Source: Deltaproteobacteria bacterium
Lineage (GTDB): Bacteria > Desulfobacterota > Desulfobacteria > Desulfobacterales > JAFDDL01
DNA length: 21,328 nucleotides
Assembly: GCA_019310865.1 (NCBI GenBank)
Contig: JAFDDL010000008.1
Span: 1 to 21,328, forward strand
Direction of reading: 5' to 3'
Notes under the pieces: model-generated
What the model was told of the DNA's origin: nothing
The model's input: the letters and a program-made list of their open reading frames with translations, nothing else
Database searches by the model: none
In this document: piece after piece, positions 12,927 to 21,328 of the stretch
How the letters are laid out: each line of letters opens with the position of its first letter
Position numbering within the stretch: position 1 is the first letter of the stretch
Position numbers and translations under genes: made by a program

Positions 12927-14480
12927 GTGACTTCCCTGGATATCAAAACCAAAATCGCTATTTTGCTCATCTGCCTCATCTTAGGCGGCATGCTGCTTAT
13001 CGACGGGGTGATCGTGATCACCACCCAGCGCGATTTACTGCGATCGGAGTTAAACAAGAGTCAATTACTCGTTGAGCTGCTGGCGGGTCAATCCGAACAC
13101 TTCATTGAAAAACTGTATTCCAGCCCACCGGAATTGGATGGGTATCGTATCGGCTTTGGAATTCAATCCGCCAACATCGCGGCTGTGATGATGGTGAATC
13201 GTGACGGGCAGGTCCGCTGGGCGTTTGCCGATGGTGAGCCACCGACCGAGGTGCTCAGGATGCTTATGAAAAGCGCCATGTCCCAACGGGCCTTGCAGTC
13301 CCGGTTTCATGGCTCAACTTGGGCGCTGTTTTGGAAACACAGCAAGTACTTACTCACAGCTTGCCCCCTTTCAGGCGATGATCAGGTCACGGGCGCCGTC
13401 GGCATTATCCTGTCCCTTGAACCGGTATTCGAGCAACTGAGAGGCAGCCAGAAAATGGTCGGGTTTTATTTGCTGATCAATACCGGTATCCTGACCCTTT
13501 TCGGGTTATACCGCTTGCACCGACTGGCCGTGCGGCCCATTTTGAAAATGGTTCGAAAGGCTGAAAAATATCGGGTGGGTGATGGGATGTTTCTGCTTGA
13601 AGAGGCCGGTGAGGACGAACTGAATAAACTTTCTAAGGCCTTGAACCGAGTCATGAATTTGAATAGGGAGGACCAGGAGGCGCTGGAAAAGACCGTCCAA
13701 AAACTGCAAGATGCCCTTACGGAGCTGAGCAATGCCCAGCGCGATATCATTCGGGCGGAAAAACTCGCATCGGTTGGGCGGTTGTCTGCCGGTATCGCCC
13801 ATGAAATCGGAAATCCCATTGGTATCGTCCTTGGATATTTCGAATTGCTTAAACAACCGGATTTGACCGATTCAGATCGGGAAGATTATCTGAGGCGCTG
13901 TGATGAAGAAATTAATCGGATTCAGGTGATTATCCGGCAAATGCTTGATTGTTCCAAACCCGGCGGCGGTGAAAAAAAACACGTGTCGGTTCATACCCTG
14001 CTCAATGATACAATCGGGATTGTAAAGCTTCAGCCTCTCTTTTCACATCTGAACGTCATTCCCGAGTTGGCCGCGCAAAAAGATCGGGTTTTCGCCGATC
14101 CGGATCAGCTGCGCCAGATGTTTTTAAACTTTATCATCAACGCTGCCGATGCGCTGGCGCAAGGTGCGGATCATTCGGATGGATTGCTTCGCATCGCCAC
14201 GGAAAACAGCCGTATTCCAGGTGAGGGCAATGGCGGATCGGAGACCCTGTTGTTTGTGTCCTTTTCCGACAACGGGCCGGGAATTCCCCAAGCGGATCTT
14301 GATAAGATATTCGATCCATTTTTCACCACGAAGTCTTCTGGAAAGGGAAGCGGTCTTGGGTTATGGGTGGCTTTTTTGATTGCCGAGGCAATCGGGGGTA
14401 AAATTGCAGTGACCAGCCAACCGGGCCAGGGAACGCAGTTACAGCTGCAACTGCCCGTCAGCAACGCAAAGAATGGATAA
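12927..14480 (+). CDS. Membrane sensor histidine kinase (NtrB-like)
   Basis: 517 residues from GTG 12927; the ribosome site is poor, and no better in-frame start precedes the first membrane helix. A membrane helix at 8-32, a periplasmic sensor of about 145 residues, a second helix at 178-198, a HAMP-like linker (199-250), a coiled coil (250-280), H292 in LSAGIAHEIGNPIGIVLGY, then the ATPase domain with N405 (NFIINAADAL), D448-N-G-P-G, FDPFFTTK and GSGLGL (474-479). The HEIGNP form is typical of kinases that partner sigma-54 regulators. The stop overlaps the start of the downstream NtrC-type gene, so the two form a two-component pair. The ligand is unknown. Confidence 0.93.
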   Translation: MTSLDIKTKIAILLICLILGGMLLIDGVIVITTQRDLLRSELNKSQLLVELLAGQSEHFIEKLYSSPPELDGYRIGFGIQSANIAAVMMVNRDGQVRWAFADGEPPTEVLRMLMKSAMSQRALQSRFHGSTWALFWKHSKYLLTACPLSGDDQVTGAVGIILSLEPVFEQLRGSQKMVGFYLLINTGILTLFGLYRLHRLAVRPILKMVRKAEKYRVGDGMFLLEEAGEDELNKLSKALNRVMNLNREDQEALEKTVQKLQDALTELSNAQRDIIRAEKLASVGRLSAGIAHEIGNPIGIVLGYFELLKQPDLTDSDREDYLRRCDEEINRIQVIIRQMLDCSKPGGGEKKHVSVHTLLNDTIGIVKLQPLFSHLNVIPELAAQKDRVFADPDQLRQMFLNFIINAADALAQGADHSDGLLRIATENSRIPGEGNGGSETLLFVSFSDNGPGIPQADLDKIFDPFFTTKSSGKGSGLGLWVAFLIAEAIGGKIAVTSQPGQGTQLQLQLPVSNAKNG

Positions 14481-15894
14481 TAAAATGGACACGGATCATT
14501 CGGAAGCGGTTGAAACCGATTCGGAGACAAAGTCACTGCTCGTCGTGGACGATGAGACCAATATGCGGCACATGCTCGAATCATTGCTCAAGAACCATGG
14601 CTACCGGATTGAATCGGCTGAGGATGGTGAGAAGGCCTTGGGGCTTGTTCGAAGCCGGACTTACGACTTTATCCTATGCGATCTGAAAATGCCCCATATG
14701 GACGGCCTGGCCTTTTTATCCGCCGCCCGGGAATACCTTCAAAATACCACGGTTATCATGATGTCTGCCTTTGGGACCCTGGACACTGCGCTAAGCGCCA
14801 TTCAGCAGGGTGCCTATGATTTCATCACCAAACCATTCAAGCCCGATGAGGTCTTGTTGACCTTGAAAAAGGCCCAGGAACGGGAAAACCTCAAAAAGGA
14901 AAACATTCGGCTCAAAGAACGAATCCGAACCATCACCACCAGCTACCATTTTGGGAAAATGATGGCCAAAAGCAAACCGATGCAGCAGGTGTTCAAGACC
15001 GCTGCCAAGGCGTCCCAATACGATACCACCGTTCTCATCACGGGCGAAAGCGGCACCGGTAAGGAGCTGGTAACAAAGGGGATCCATTTCAGCGGACCGC
15101 GCTCGAAAAAGCCGTTCATCGCCGTCAATTGTGCCGGTATTCCGGAAAACCTGTTGGAAAGCGAACTGTTCGGTTATAAAAAAGGCGCCTTTACCGGTGC
15201 AGACAAGGATAAATCGGGTCTGTTTGAGGTGGCTGACACCGGCACCCTTTTTCTGGATGAAATCGGTGAGATGCCCATGTCGCTGCAGGTTAAATTGTTA
15301 CGGGTGCTTCAGGAGCGCGAAATAACACCCATTGGTGCCTCAATTGGCAAAAAGGTGGATGTTCGCATCATTGCCGCCACATCAAAAGACCTGGCTGTGG
15401 AAGCCGCCCAGGGTAAATTCCGAGAAGATTTATTTTACCGGTTGAACGTGCTGGCCATTACCTTGCCCACGCTTCGAGAGCGGCCGGAGGACATTCCGCT
15501 CCTGTCCCAGAATTTCATTCGTAAGTTCAACCGAAAACTCAAAACGCAGATACAGGGCATCACACCGGCCGCCATGTCCTTGCTGCTTGCCCACGACTGG
15601 CCGGGAAATGTCCGCCAGCTCGAGAATATCATCGAACGGGCCATGGTGTTGACCGAAGAGGTGATGTTGCACCCCGAGGTCTTTTCCCCGGAGTTTGGGG
15701 AAAACGTTGCTTCGGACAAGTTTGACCTATTCGATACGCTTTCGCTCAAAGCCGCCAAGCGCATTGTTGAAAAAATGCTGATATCCAAAGCACTTGAGAC
15801 CACAGGCGGCAATCGAACTCGCGCAGCCCAGCTGCTTGAAATCAGTCATCCCTCTTTGCTCAGCAAGATGAAATCATACGAGGTCGACGGTTGA
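14473..15894 (+). CDS. NtrC-family sigma-54-dependent response regulator
   Basis: 473 residues; ATG 14473 overlaps the kinase stop by eight bases (ATG 14485 is an alternative). Receiver 20-135: D26/D27, phospho-acceptor D70, S98 and K120. A linker helix follows, then the AAA+ domain with Walker A GESGTGKE (191-198), GAFTGA (238-243) that contacts sigma-54, Walker B LFLDE (259-263) and [11 protein letters not shown] (375-385), and a Fis-type helix-turn-helix at about 430-470 ([23 protein letters not shown]). On phosphorylation it should oligomerise and drive open-complex formation at -24/-12 promoters. No such promoter was found in the window, so its target is probably elsewhere. Confidence 0.95.
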   Translation: MDNKMDTDHSEAVETDSETKSLLVVDDETNMRHMLESLLKNHGYRIESAEDGEKALGLVRSRTYDFILCDLKMPHMDGLAFLSAAREYLQNTTVIMMSAFGTLDTALSAIQQGAYDFITKPFKPDEVLLTLKKAQERENLKKENIRLKERIRTITTSYHFGKMMAKSKPMQQVFKTAAKASQYDTTVLITGESGTGKELVTKGIHFSGPRSKKPFIAVNCAGIPENLLESELFGYKKGAFTGADKDKSGLFEVADTGTLFLDEIGEMPMSLQVKLLRVLQEREITPIGASIGKKVDVRIIAATSKDLAVEAAQGKFREDLFYRLNVLAITLPTLRERPEDIPLLSQNFIRKFNRKLKTQIQGITPAAMSLLLAHDWPGNVRQLENIIERAMVLTEEVMLHPEVFSPEFGENVASDKFDLFDTLSLKAAKRIVEKMLISKALETTGGNRTRAAQLLEISHPSLLSKMKSYEVDG

Positions 15895-16002
15895 ATCCTT
15901 CCCTTGCGTTTCGCATCCCAGGCCTTATTTTAAGAATCGAGGACGTGGTCAAATATGCGCCGACGGGGCACTGGGTGGGGATCTCAAAACACTCCGGCTG
16001 CC

Positions 16003-16031
16003 TTGCAATATCACAAGGTTGAGGTTATAGT
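16003..16031 (+). promoter_or_regulatory. Candidate promoter giving a near-leaderless transcript
   Basis: TTGCAA at 16003-16008, a 17-base spacer, then TATAGT at 16026-16031 (five of six). Transcription would start around 16038, almost at the ATG at 16040. The absence of a clear ribosome site before that ATG fits a leaderless message. The evidence is suggestive only. Confidence 0.35.
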
Positions 16032-16039
16032 TAAGCAAT

Positions 16040-17794
16040 ATGAAAGATATTAAAGAAAATATGCCGTCTCCCAAAGAGCTTGAAAAAGAAATCAGTGATT
16101 TTCTGGCCAAACGTTTTGGAAACAACGTCAAACTGGTTCCGCCGGTGGTGTTTCCCCAGCAGGCTTCACAGGAGGCGTCGGAAAAACCCATTAAGGTGGG
16201 TGGTAAAATCCAGTTTGACTTGAAGCCCGAAGAGCTGATTGCCTACCTGGATCATTATATCATCAAGCAGGATCAGGCCAAGGCCGTCCTGGCAACCAAG
16301 ATCTGCACCCATTTCAATCGAGTTAAACGGTTTCAGGACAGCGGTTATAATTTGCCTGAAATGGTCGGCCAGATCAAAAACAATGTGTTGATGATGGGGC
16401 CCACGGGTGTCGGAAAAACCTATATGGTGAAATTGATCGCCCAGAAGATCGGAGTGCCCTTTGTCAAGGGAGATGCGACCAAATTCAGCGAAACCGGATA
16501 TGTGGGCGGCGATGTGGAAGACTTGATTCGGGACCTGGTGCGCGAAGCCGATGGGGACATCGAGTTGGCGCAGTACGGTATTGTCTATATCGATGAAATC
16601 GATAAGATCGCCTCGAGCCGTAATCTGATTGGTGCGGATGTGTCCCGGACCGGTGTGCAGCGCGCATTGTTAAAACCCATGGAAGAGACGGAAGTCGATT
16701 TGAAGGTGCCCCACGATCCCATCTCCATGCTCCAGGAAATCGAGCGATTCCGGAAAACCGGAAAGCGCGAGAGTTCCGTGGTCAACACCAAGCATATTTT
16801 GTTTATCGTCAGCGGGGCCTTTCAGGAACTGCCGGAGATTATTTCCAAGCGCCTGGTCAGCCGGAATATCGGCTTCGGCGCTGCGGTCGGTACCCGGGAT
16901 GATAACACCGAGTGGTTGAAACAGGTCCAGTCGGAAGATCTCATCCATTATGGATTCGAGTCGGAATTTGTGGGTCGTTTGCCGGTTCGGGCCATATTTG
17001 AGCGATTGACCGAGACGGATCTGTTCGATATTTTGAAAAATCCGAATAATCCCATCATTTTGGGAAAAAAGCTCGATTTTAACGCCTACGACATCGACAT
17101 CAAGTTTGATGACGCGCTGCTAAAGCATTTGGCGACCATTGCCCACAAGGAAAATACCGGTGCCCGGGGTCTGGTCAGCGCCGTGGAAACGGCATTGATG
17201 GACTTTGAAAAGCGACTGCCATCTTTGAAGGTTTCCCAGTTTCCGGCCACCGGCGACATTGTTGCAAATCCCGGAAAAGCCCTGGACTCGATTTCCCAGT
17301 CGCCCCAGGGCAGCCATTGGTCGGAGATCTTTGCGCAGTTGGTGCAGGCAGAAAAACGCCATATCGCGAAATACCTGGAAGACAACTGGGCCAAATGGGC
17401 CGATCAGTATCCTCTATCCCTGACTGCCGGACGAATCGAGGCTGTTGCCACATGTTTCGTTTATCGGGTCATGGACATCACCATGGCCATCGAGAAGGTC
17501 CAAGACTGCTATGACCAGATCAAGCAAATCGAGCTTCAATTTTTCAAGAACAATGAGATCAATATCGTTTTTGAAGAGGCGGCCATCGATTATCTGATCG
17601 AAAAACGGGTCATGGGAATCGACACCGTGGATAGTATTTACCAGCGCCTGACCAACGATTTTGAGCATGGTTTTCGACTGATATTGGAAAAGACCGGCAA
17701 AAACCGGTTTTTTCTACCCAAGGACGCATTGATCGATCCGGAGACGTATTTGGATGAACTGGTCCGAACTGAGCTGAAAAAAAGGATTCAGTAG
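16040..17794 (+). CDS. ClpX-like AAA+ ATPase with C-terminal extension
   Basis: 584 residues. There is no N-terminal four-cysteine zinc domain; residues 1-55 are a short helical lead. The AAA+ core is ClpX-type: YIIKQDQAK (73-81), Walker A GPTGVGKT (120-127), pore loop GYVG (153-156), Walker B IVYIDEIDKI (181-190), NIGFGA (276-281, the loop by which ClpX docks on ClpP), VGRLPV (311-316) and sensor-2 GAR (374-376). A 180-residue extension follows (400-584), whose INIVFEEAAIDYL (507-519) echoes the small-domain IDIKFDDALLKHL (352-364), so it may be a partial duplicate of that subdomain. Usual ClpX is about 420 residues. The stop lies three bases before ahbC, so it is part of the heme operon. 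It may unfold or remodel a heme-pathway protein, with or without ClpP. Confidence 0.85.
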   Translation: MKDIKENMPSPKELEKEISDFLAKRFGNNVKLVPPVVFPQQASQEASEKPIKVGGKIQFDLKPEELIAYLDHYIIKQDQAKAVLATKICTHFNRVKRFQDSGYNLPEMVGQIKNNVLMMGPTGVGKTYMVKLIAQKIGVPFVKGDATKFSETGYVGGDVEDLIRDLVREADGDIELAQYGIVYIDEIDKIASSRNLIGADVSRTGVQRALLKPMEETEVDLKVPHDPISMLQEIERFRKTGKRESSVVNTKHILFIVSGAFQELPEIISKRLVSRNIGFGAAVGTRDDNTEWLKQVQSEDLIHYGFESEFVGRLPVRAIFERLTETDLFDILKNPNNPIILGKKLDFNAYDIDIKFDDALLKHLATIAHKENTGARGLVSAVETALMDFEKRLPSLKVSQFPATGDIVANPGKALDSISQSPQGSHWSEIFAQLVQAEKRHIAKYLEDNWAKWADQYPLSLTAGRIEAVATCFVYRVMDITMAIEKVQDCYDQIKQIELQFFKNNEINIVFEEAAIDYLIEKRVMGIDTVDSIYQRLTNDFEHGFRLILEKTGKNRFFLPKDALIDPETYLDELVRTELKKRIQ

Positions 17795-17797
17795 CCA

Positions 17798-18976
17798 ATG
17801 ATTGGCATTTCAAAACTATATTGCGGTACCGTTGAACCGTCCGATGCATTGCGTTACGGACGGCATTCCAAATCGCTTCCTTCCCATCTGCTGCAATTTT
17901 CAAAAGACAAACGACCCGTGGTGGTGTGGAACATTACCAGACGGTGTAATCTCAAATGTGTCCACTGTTACGCCCATGCAACCGAAGAAGCAGTCAACAA
18001 CGAGTTGTCAACCCGTGAGGGTAAAAAGCTCATAGACGATCTGGCTGCATTTGGCGCGCCGGTGATGCTGTTTTCCGGTGGTGAGCCTCTGATTCGGCCC
18101 GATTTGCCGGAACTGGCGGAATATGCGGTTCAGAAGGGAATGCGCGCCGTGATCTCCACGAACGGAACGCTCATCACTGCCAAGATGGCCCGGACGCTCA
18201 AGCGTATCGGCCTGTCCTATGTGGGCATCAGCCTGGACGGGATGGAAGCGGTAAATGACAAGTTCCGGGGCATTCGCGGTTCGTTTCAAAAGGCTATGGC
18301 CGGAATTGAAAACTGCAAGGCCGCCGGGATCAAGGTCGGTCTTCGATTTACGATCAGCCAGGCCAATGATTTGGAAATCCCAAAGATCTTTGATCTGCTG
18401 GAAGAAAAAGAGATCCCCCGGGTTTGCTTCTACCATCTTGTGTATGCCGGCCGTGGCTCGAAGCTGGTGGAAGAAGATTTGACCCACGCACAGACCCGCC
18501 AGGTAGTGGATTTAATCCTGGATCGCACAAAGGACTTGCACGATCGAGGCCTTGCCAAAGAAGTGCTGACCGTGGATAACCATGCAGATGGACCGTATCT
18601 GTACCTGCGTTTAATAAATGAGGACCCGGAGCGTGCCCGGCAGGTCATGTCGTTGTTAAAGATGAACGAGGGCAATAACTCCGGTCGTGGCATCGGTTGC
18701 GTCAGTTGGGACGGCACGGTGCATGCGGATCAGTTCTGGCGACATTATAGTTTCGGCAATATTCGCCGCCGGCCCTTTTCCGAAATTTGGACCGACACCT
18801 CAGAGCCGCTTCTGGGAAAGCTGAAAGAGAAAAAGCGGCATGTGAAAGGTCGCTGTGCGACCTGCCGCTGGCTTGATATCTGTGGCGGTAATTTCAGAGT
18901 GCGCGCCGAAGCGGTTACCGGTGATGTTTGGGCACCGGATCCGGCCTGTTACCTGACCGATGACGAAATTTCCTGA
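17798..18976 (+). CDS. ahbC: 12,18-didecarboxysiroheme deacetylase (radical SAM)
   Basis: 392 residues. The opening MIGISKLYCGTVEPSDALRYG and the radical-SAM motif C50-N-L-K-C54-V-H-C57 with WNITRRC match AhbC, which removes acetate side chains from didecarboxysiroheme to give Fe-coproporphyrin III. GGEP (94-97) binds S-adenosylmethionine. The C-terminal cysteines C301, C353, C356, C362 and C384 (GRCATCRWLDICGGN) form a SPASM-like second cluster site. AAGGA in the end of the upstream gene serves as ribosome site. The denitrifier paralogue NirJ is the alternative, but the neighbouring hemB and ahbD and the opening sequence favour AhbC. Cytoplasmic and oxygen-sensitive by family. Confidence 0.9.
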   Translation: MIGISKLYCGTVEPSDALRYGRHSKSLPSHLLQFSKDKRPVVVWNITRRCNLKCVHCYAHATEEAVNNELSTREGKKLIDDLAAFGAPVMLFSGGEPLIRPDLPELAEYAVQKGMRAVISTNGTLITAKMARTLKRIGLSYVGISLDGMEAVNDKFRGIRGSFQKAMAGIENCKAAGIKVGLRFTISQANDLEIPKIFDLLEEKEIPRVCFYHLVYAGRGSKLVEEDLTHAQTRQVVDLILDRTKDLHDRGLAKEVLTVDNHADGPYLYLRLINEDPERARQVMSLLKMNEGNNSGRGIGCVSWDGTVHADQFWRHYSFGNIRRRPFSEIWTDTSEPLLGKLKEKKRHVKGRCATCRWLDICGGNFRVRAEAVTGDVWAPDPACYLTDDEIS

Positions 18977-19020
18977 TTCTGAAAACTATACCCATTTAGT
19001 GGAGCGAGAAAGGAGCAGCC

Positions 19021-19992
19021 ATGCTATTTCCGGATTACAGGCCCAGGCGGCTGAGGCAAAATGAAGCGTTTCGTCGCATGATCAGAGAGACGGTTCTGAC
19101 CGTGGACGACCTGATTCTCCCCCTGTTTGCCATCGGCGGCAAGGGGGTAAAAAACCCGATACCGTCCATGCCGGGAAATTACCAACTTTCCATCGACAAC
19201 TTACTGCCCGTGGTTTCAGAGGCGAAAGATGCGGGCATTCCAGCTGTCATGCTCTTTGGGATTCCGGATAAAAAAGACTCCCTGGGCACCGGCGCCTACC
19301 AAAAAGACGGCATCGTCCAACGGGCGGTCAAGGCCGTAAAGGACCGGGTACCGGACATAGCCGTCATTACCGATGTGTGCCTGTGCCAGTATACGGATCA
19401 TGGCCACTGTGGACAGGTGACCGACGCCGGTGTCGACAATGATGCCTCCCTGGACCTGCTTGCCAGAACTGCGCTGAGCCATGCCCAGGCCGGTTCGGAC
19501 ATGGTGGCGCCTTCGGATATGATGGACGGCCGGGTGGGTGAGATTCGGGAGATTCTTGACGAAAACGGATTCAGTCACACGCCCATTATGAGCTACGCGG
19601 CCAAATACTGTTCGGCCTATTACGGTCCGTTTCGCCAGGCAGCCGAATCGGCCCCCAAGTTCGGGGACCGGCGGACCTACCAGATGGATCCGGCCAATGC
19701 CCTGGAGGCGATTCGGGAAGCGACGCTTGATATCCAAGAAGGTGCGGACATCATTATGGTCAAGCCGGCACTGGCCTACCTGGATATCATCTACCGAATT
19801 CGTGAAGAGATCGATCTGCCGGTGGCCGCCTACAACGTCAGCGGGGAATATTCCTTGATTAAGGCGGCGGAACAACTCGGATGGATCGATGGTGCAAAGG
19901 TCATGATGGAAACCCTCACGGCCATCAAGCGTGCCGGTTCGGATATGATTCTGACGTACTTCGCGCTTGATGCGGCGCGGCTGTTAAATTAG
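19021..19992 (+). CDS. hemB: Porphobilinogen synthase (5-aminolevulinate dehydratase)
   Basis: 323 residues, full length. Condenses two 5-aminolevulinate molecules into porphobilinogen, the pyrrole from which siroheme, heme and corrinoids are built. The two catalytic lysines are K195 in SYAAKY and K248 in [12 protein letters not shown]. The zinc site is the three-cysteine type: C120, C122 and C130 in [21 protein letters not shown] (about 276) and the end [14 protein letters not shown] are also typical. AGGAG lies just before the ATG. It sits between ahbC and ahbD, so early and late heme steps are coexpressed; hemC, hemD and siroheme genes are not in the window. Confidence 0.97.
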   Translation: MLFPDYRPRRLRQNEAFRRMIRETVLTVDDLILPLFAIGGKGVKNPIPSMPGNYQLSIDNLLPVVSEAKDAGIPAVMLFGIPDKKDSLGTGAYQKDGIVQRAVKAVKDRVPDIAVITDVCLCQYTDHGHCGQVTDAGVDNDASLDLLARTALSHAQAGSDMVAPSDMMDGRVGEIREILDENGFSHTPIMSYAAKYCSAYYGPFRQAAESAPKFGDRRTYQMDPANALEAIREATLDIQEGADIIMVKPALAYLDIIYRIREEIDLPVAAYNVSGEYSLIKAAEQLGWIDGAKVMMETLTAIKRAGSDMILTYFALDAARLLN

Positions 19993-20019
19993 CACTAAAT
20001 AAATCAAGTTGAATATACA

Positions 20020-21246
20020 ATGAAACTCGGAACCAGCAAAAAGTATCCCGGCCACCCGGGTGCCGGTCACGCCGGCAAAGATCAATTGCGCCTGGTGGCC
20101 TGGGAAATCACCCGCAACTGCAACCTGGCCTGCATTCATTGCCGACAACATCCCGGCCACCCGGGTGCCGGCCCCCCCGGCAAAACCGCCGCCAAAGATC
20201 AATTGCGCCTGGTGGCCTGGGAAATCACCCGCAACTGCAACCTGGCCTGCATTCATTGCCGAGCTTCAGCCACCAACGGGCCCTATACGGGAGAATTGAA
20301 AACCGATGTGTGCCTTGCGTTGCTCGATCAGATTGCCCGAGTGGGAAACCCCATTGTCATTCTGACCGGCGGTGAGCCGCTTCTTCGCAACGACATTTTT
20401 CAAGTGGCTCGGTACGGGACGGATTTGGGCCTGCGGATGGTCATGGCGCCCAATGGCACCCTTATTACCCGAGCGGTGGCCGAAAATATGGTTGAGGCGG
20501 GTATTCAACGGATCAGTATCAGTTTGGATGGTGCCACCCGAGAGAGCCATGATCAATTCCGGGGCGTGCCCGGCGCTTATGACGGCGCTTTGGCGGGCAT
20601 TTCCCACGCCAAATCCGCGGGGATCGATTTTCAGATCAACACCACGATTACCCGGAAAAATTTGGTGGAAATACCAAAGATTCAGGATTTGGCCGTCAAG
20701 CTTGGGGCGGTGGCACACCATATATTTCTCCTGGTACCCACCGGTCGAGGAAAGTACTTACTGGATCAAGAAATCAGCGCGGACCAATACGAAGAGACCC
20801 TCAACTGGTTTTACGATCAGCACAATCAGTCACCATTGCAGCTCAAGGCGACCTGTGCGCCGCATTATTACCGAATCCTGCGCCAGCGTGCAAAAAAGGA
20901 CGGTGTGTCGGTCACCTTTGAAAGTCACGGTCTGGATGCGGTCACCCGGGGATGCCTGGGCGGAACCGGATTCTGTTTTATTTCTCACCGGGGTGTTGTT
21001 CAGCCCTGCGGCTTTCTGAATCTGAATTGCGGCGATGTTACACAGCAGCCATTTGACGAAATCTGGTATCAGTCCGAAACTTTTTTAATCCTGCGCGATT
21101 TCGACAAGCTGAAGGGAAAATGCGGCCAATGTGAGTATCGAAAAGTCTGTGGCGGTTGCCGTGCTCGCGCCTATGAAGCCACCGGCGACTTTATGGCGCA
21201 GGAGCCGCTGTGCAGCTATAATCCGAGAGAAGGGAGGGTTCTATGA
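20020..21246 (+). CDS. ahbD: Heme b synthase AhbD with duplicated radical-SAM motif
   Basis: 408 residues. Apart from the N-terminus it matches AhbD, which converts two propionates of Fe-coproporphyrin III to vinyls, giving heme b: GGEPLLR, MVMAPNGTLIT, ISISLDGATRESHDQFRGV, INTTITR, HHIFLLVPTGRGKY, KATCAPHYYRI, GCLGGTGFCFISH, PCGFL and the auxiliary-cluster region GKCGQC...VCGGCRARAYEATGD...LCSY. The N-terminus carries the 4Fe-4S motif twice: C34xxxC38xxC41 and C73xxxC77xxC80, within two identical 23-residue blocks 39 residues apart, joined by a Pro/Gly/His linker (PGHPGAG before each). Family alignment from memory fits the second copy. No good ribosome site precedes the ATG. The stop overlaps the next gene by four bases (ATGA). 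Confidence 0.9.
   Translation: MKLGTSKKYPGHPGAGHAGKDQLRLVAWEITRNCNLACIHCRQHPGHPGAGPPGKTAAKDQLRLVAWEITRNCNLACIHCRASATNGPYTGELKTDVCLALLDQIARVGNPIVILTGGEPLLRNDIFQVARYGTDLGLRMVMAPNGTLITRAVAENMVEAGIQRISISLDGATRESHDQFRGVPGAYDGALAGISHAKSAGIDFQINTTITRKNLVEIPKIQDLAVKLGAVAHHIFLLVPTGRGKYLLDQEISADQYEETLNWFYDQHNQSPLQLKATCAPHYYRILRQRAKKDGVSVTFESHGLDAVTRGCLGGTGFCFISHRGVVQPCGFLNLNCGDVTQQPFDEIWYQSETFLILRDFDKLKGKCGQCEYRKVCGGCRARAYEATGDFMAQEPLCSYNPREGRVL
20045..20262. repeat. In-frame tandem duplication within ahbD
   Basis: Bases 20076-20145 are identical over all 70 positions to 20193-20262 (offset 117, a multiple of three). A preceding 22-base block starting at 20045 is identical at 20150 (offset 105), so the second copy holds 12 extra bases in a Pro/Ala-coding linker. 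Each block contains the palindrome CACCCGGGTG (20053-20062 and 20158-20167). The lack of any silent change suggests a recent event, gene conversion, or an assembly artefact. Confidence 0.95.
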
Positions 21247-21328
21247 AAATTCAAACCTATATGGGCGAAAACCCCATTACCATCAAAGAGAACACCTCCA
21301 TTCGAACCGCCAGCGAGTTAATGAAGGA
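21243..21328 (+). CDS. CBS-domain protein, 5' end only
   Basis: The ATG overlaps the ahbD stop (ATGA). The visible 28 residues, MKIQTYMGENPITIKENTSI and then RTASELMK, follow the standard start of a CBS domain (M-x-x-x-P-x-T/I-x, then S-I-R-x-A-x-x-L-M). CBS domains bind adenosyl ligands such as AMP, ATP or S-adenosylmethionine, which would suit a partner of radical-SAM enzymes. The gene runs off the window. AGAAGGGAGGG in the end of ahbD is its ribosome site. Confidence 0.75.
   Translation, partial: MKIQTYMGENPITIKENTSIRTASELMK

Noticed and set aside
20020..20262. Two separate genes or a frameshifted pseudogene at the start of ahbD
   Set aside because: The reading frame is continuous through both repeats, the offset is a multiple of three, and no stop or start separates them.
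1..21328. CRISPR arrays, tRNA or rRNA genes, transposase genes
   Set aside because: No regularly spaced direct repeats, no tRNA-like cloverleaf, no rRNA-like segment and no transposase-like ORF were seen on reading both strands; small RNAs could be missed.

Overview
This window reads as chromosome of an anaerobic, sulfate-reducer-like deltaproteobacterium (Desulfobacterota, most like the Desulfobacteraceae/Desulfosarcinaceae). The indicators are the siroheme-dependent heme genes ahbC and ahbD flanking hemB, a DUF362/ferredoxin protein, a DUF3786 fragment, a very short TatA, NtrC-type two-component genes and many small palindromic intergenic elements. No rRNA, tRNA, CRISPR array, transposase or phage gene is visible. 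The assignment is inferred from gene content only.

Layout: (1) 1-2.2 kb: end of a DUF3786 gene, a palindromic element, a tiny basic ORF, a CheY-like receiver, a PilZ protein and an exported DUF4197 protein, all on +. (2) 2.2-4.7 kb: an unrecognised minus-strand gene, a TraB-family membrane protein with a good promoter and a leader hairpin, a 225-bp snap-back element, and a small minus-strand protein with a phospholipase-A2-like Cys/His-Asp motif. (3) 4.8-7.7 kb: an IscU/NifU-type scaffold with an added Cys-rich tail, followed by a NifS-fold protein in which the PLP lysine is proline; then, convergent, a MetE-like methyltransferase. (4) 7.8-12.6 kb: a zinc-ribbon protein with TatA, then on the minus strand a hybrid GAF-PAS histidine kinase, ssb, and a DUF362-ferredoxin protein. 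(5) 12.9-15.9 kb: a membrane histidine kinase overlapping a sigma-54 response regulator. (6) 16.0 kb to the end: a tight operon of a ClpX-like AAA+ ATPase, ahbC, hemB, ahbD and the start of a CBS-domain gene.

Genes working together: HemB makes porphobilinogen early in tetrapyrrole synthesis, while AhbC and AhbD carry out the last steps of the siroheme route (didecarboxysiroheme to Fe-coproporphyrin III to heme b). The ClpX-like ATPase begins this operon and ends three bases before ahbC. The IscU-like and lysine-less NifS-like pair may be a noncanonical Fe-S assembly unit.

The most striking points are: an exact 70-bp in-frame tandem duplication that gives AhbD two complete radical-SAM CxxxCxxC motifs; the NifS paralogue without its PLP lysine; a ClpX-like ATPase that keeps the ClpP-docking IGFG loop inside a heme operon; and a set of TA-flanked palindromic elements whose first base after TA is G, three of which sit exactly on the TAG stop codons of neighbouring genes.
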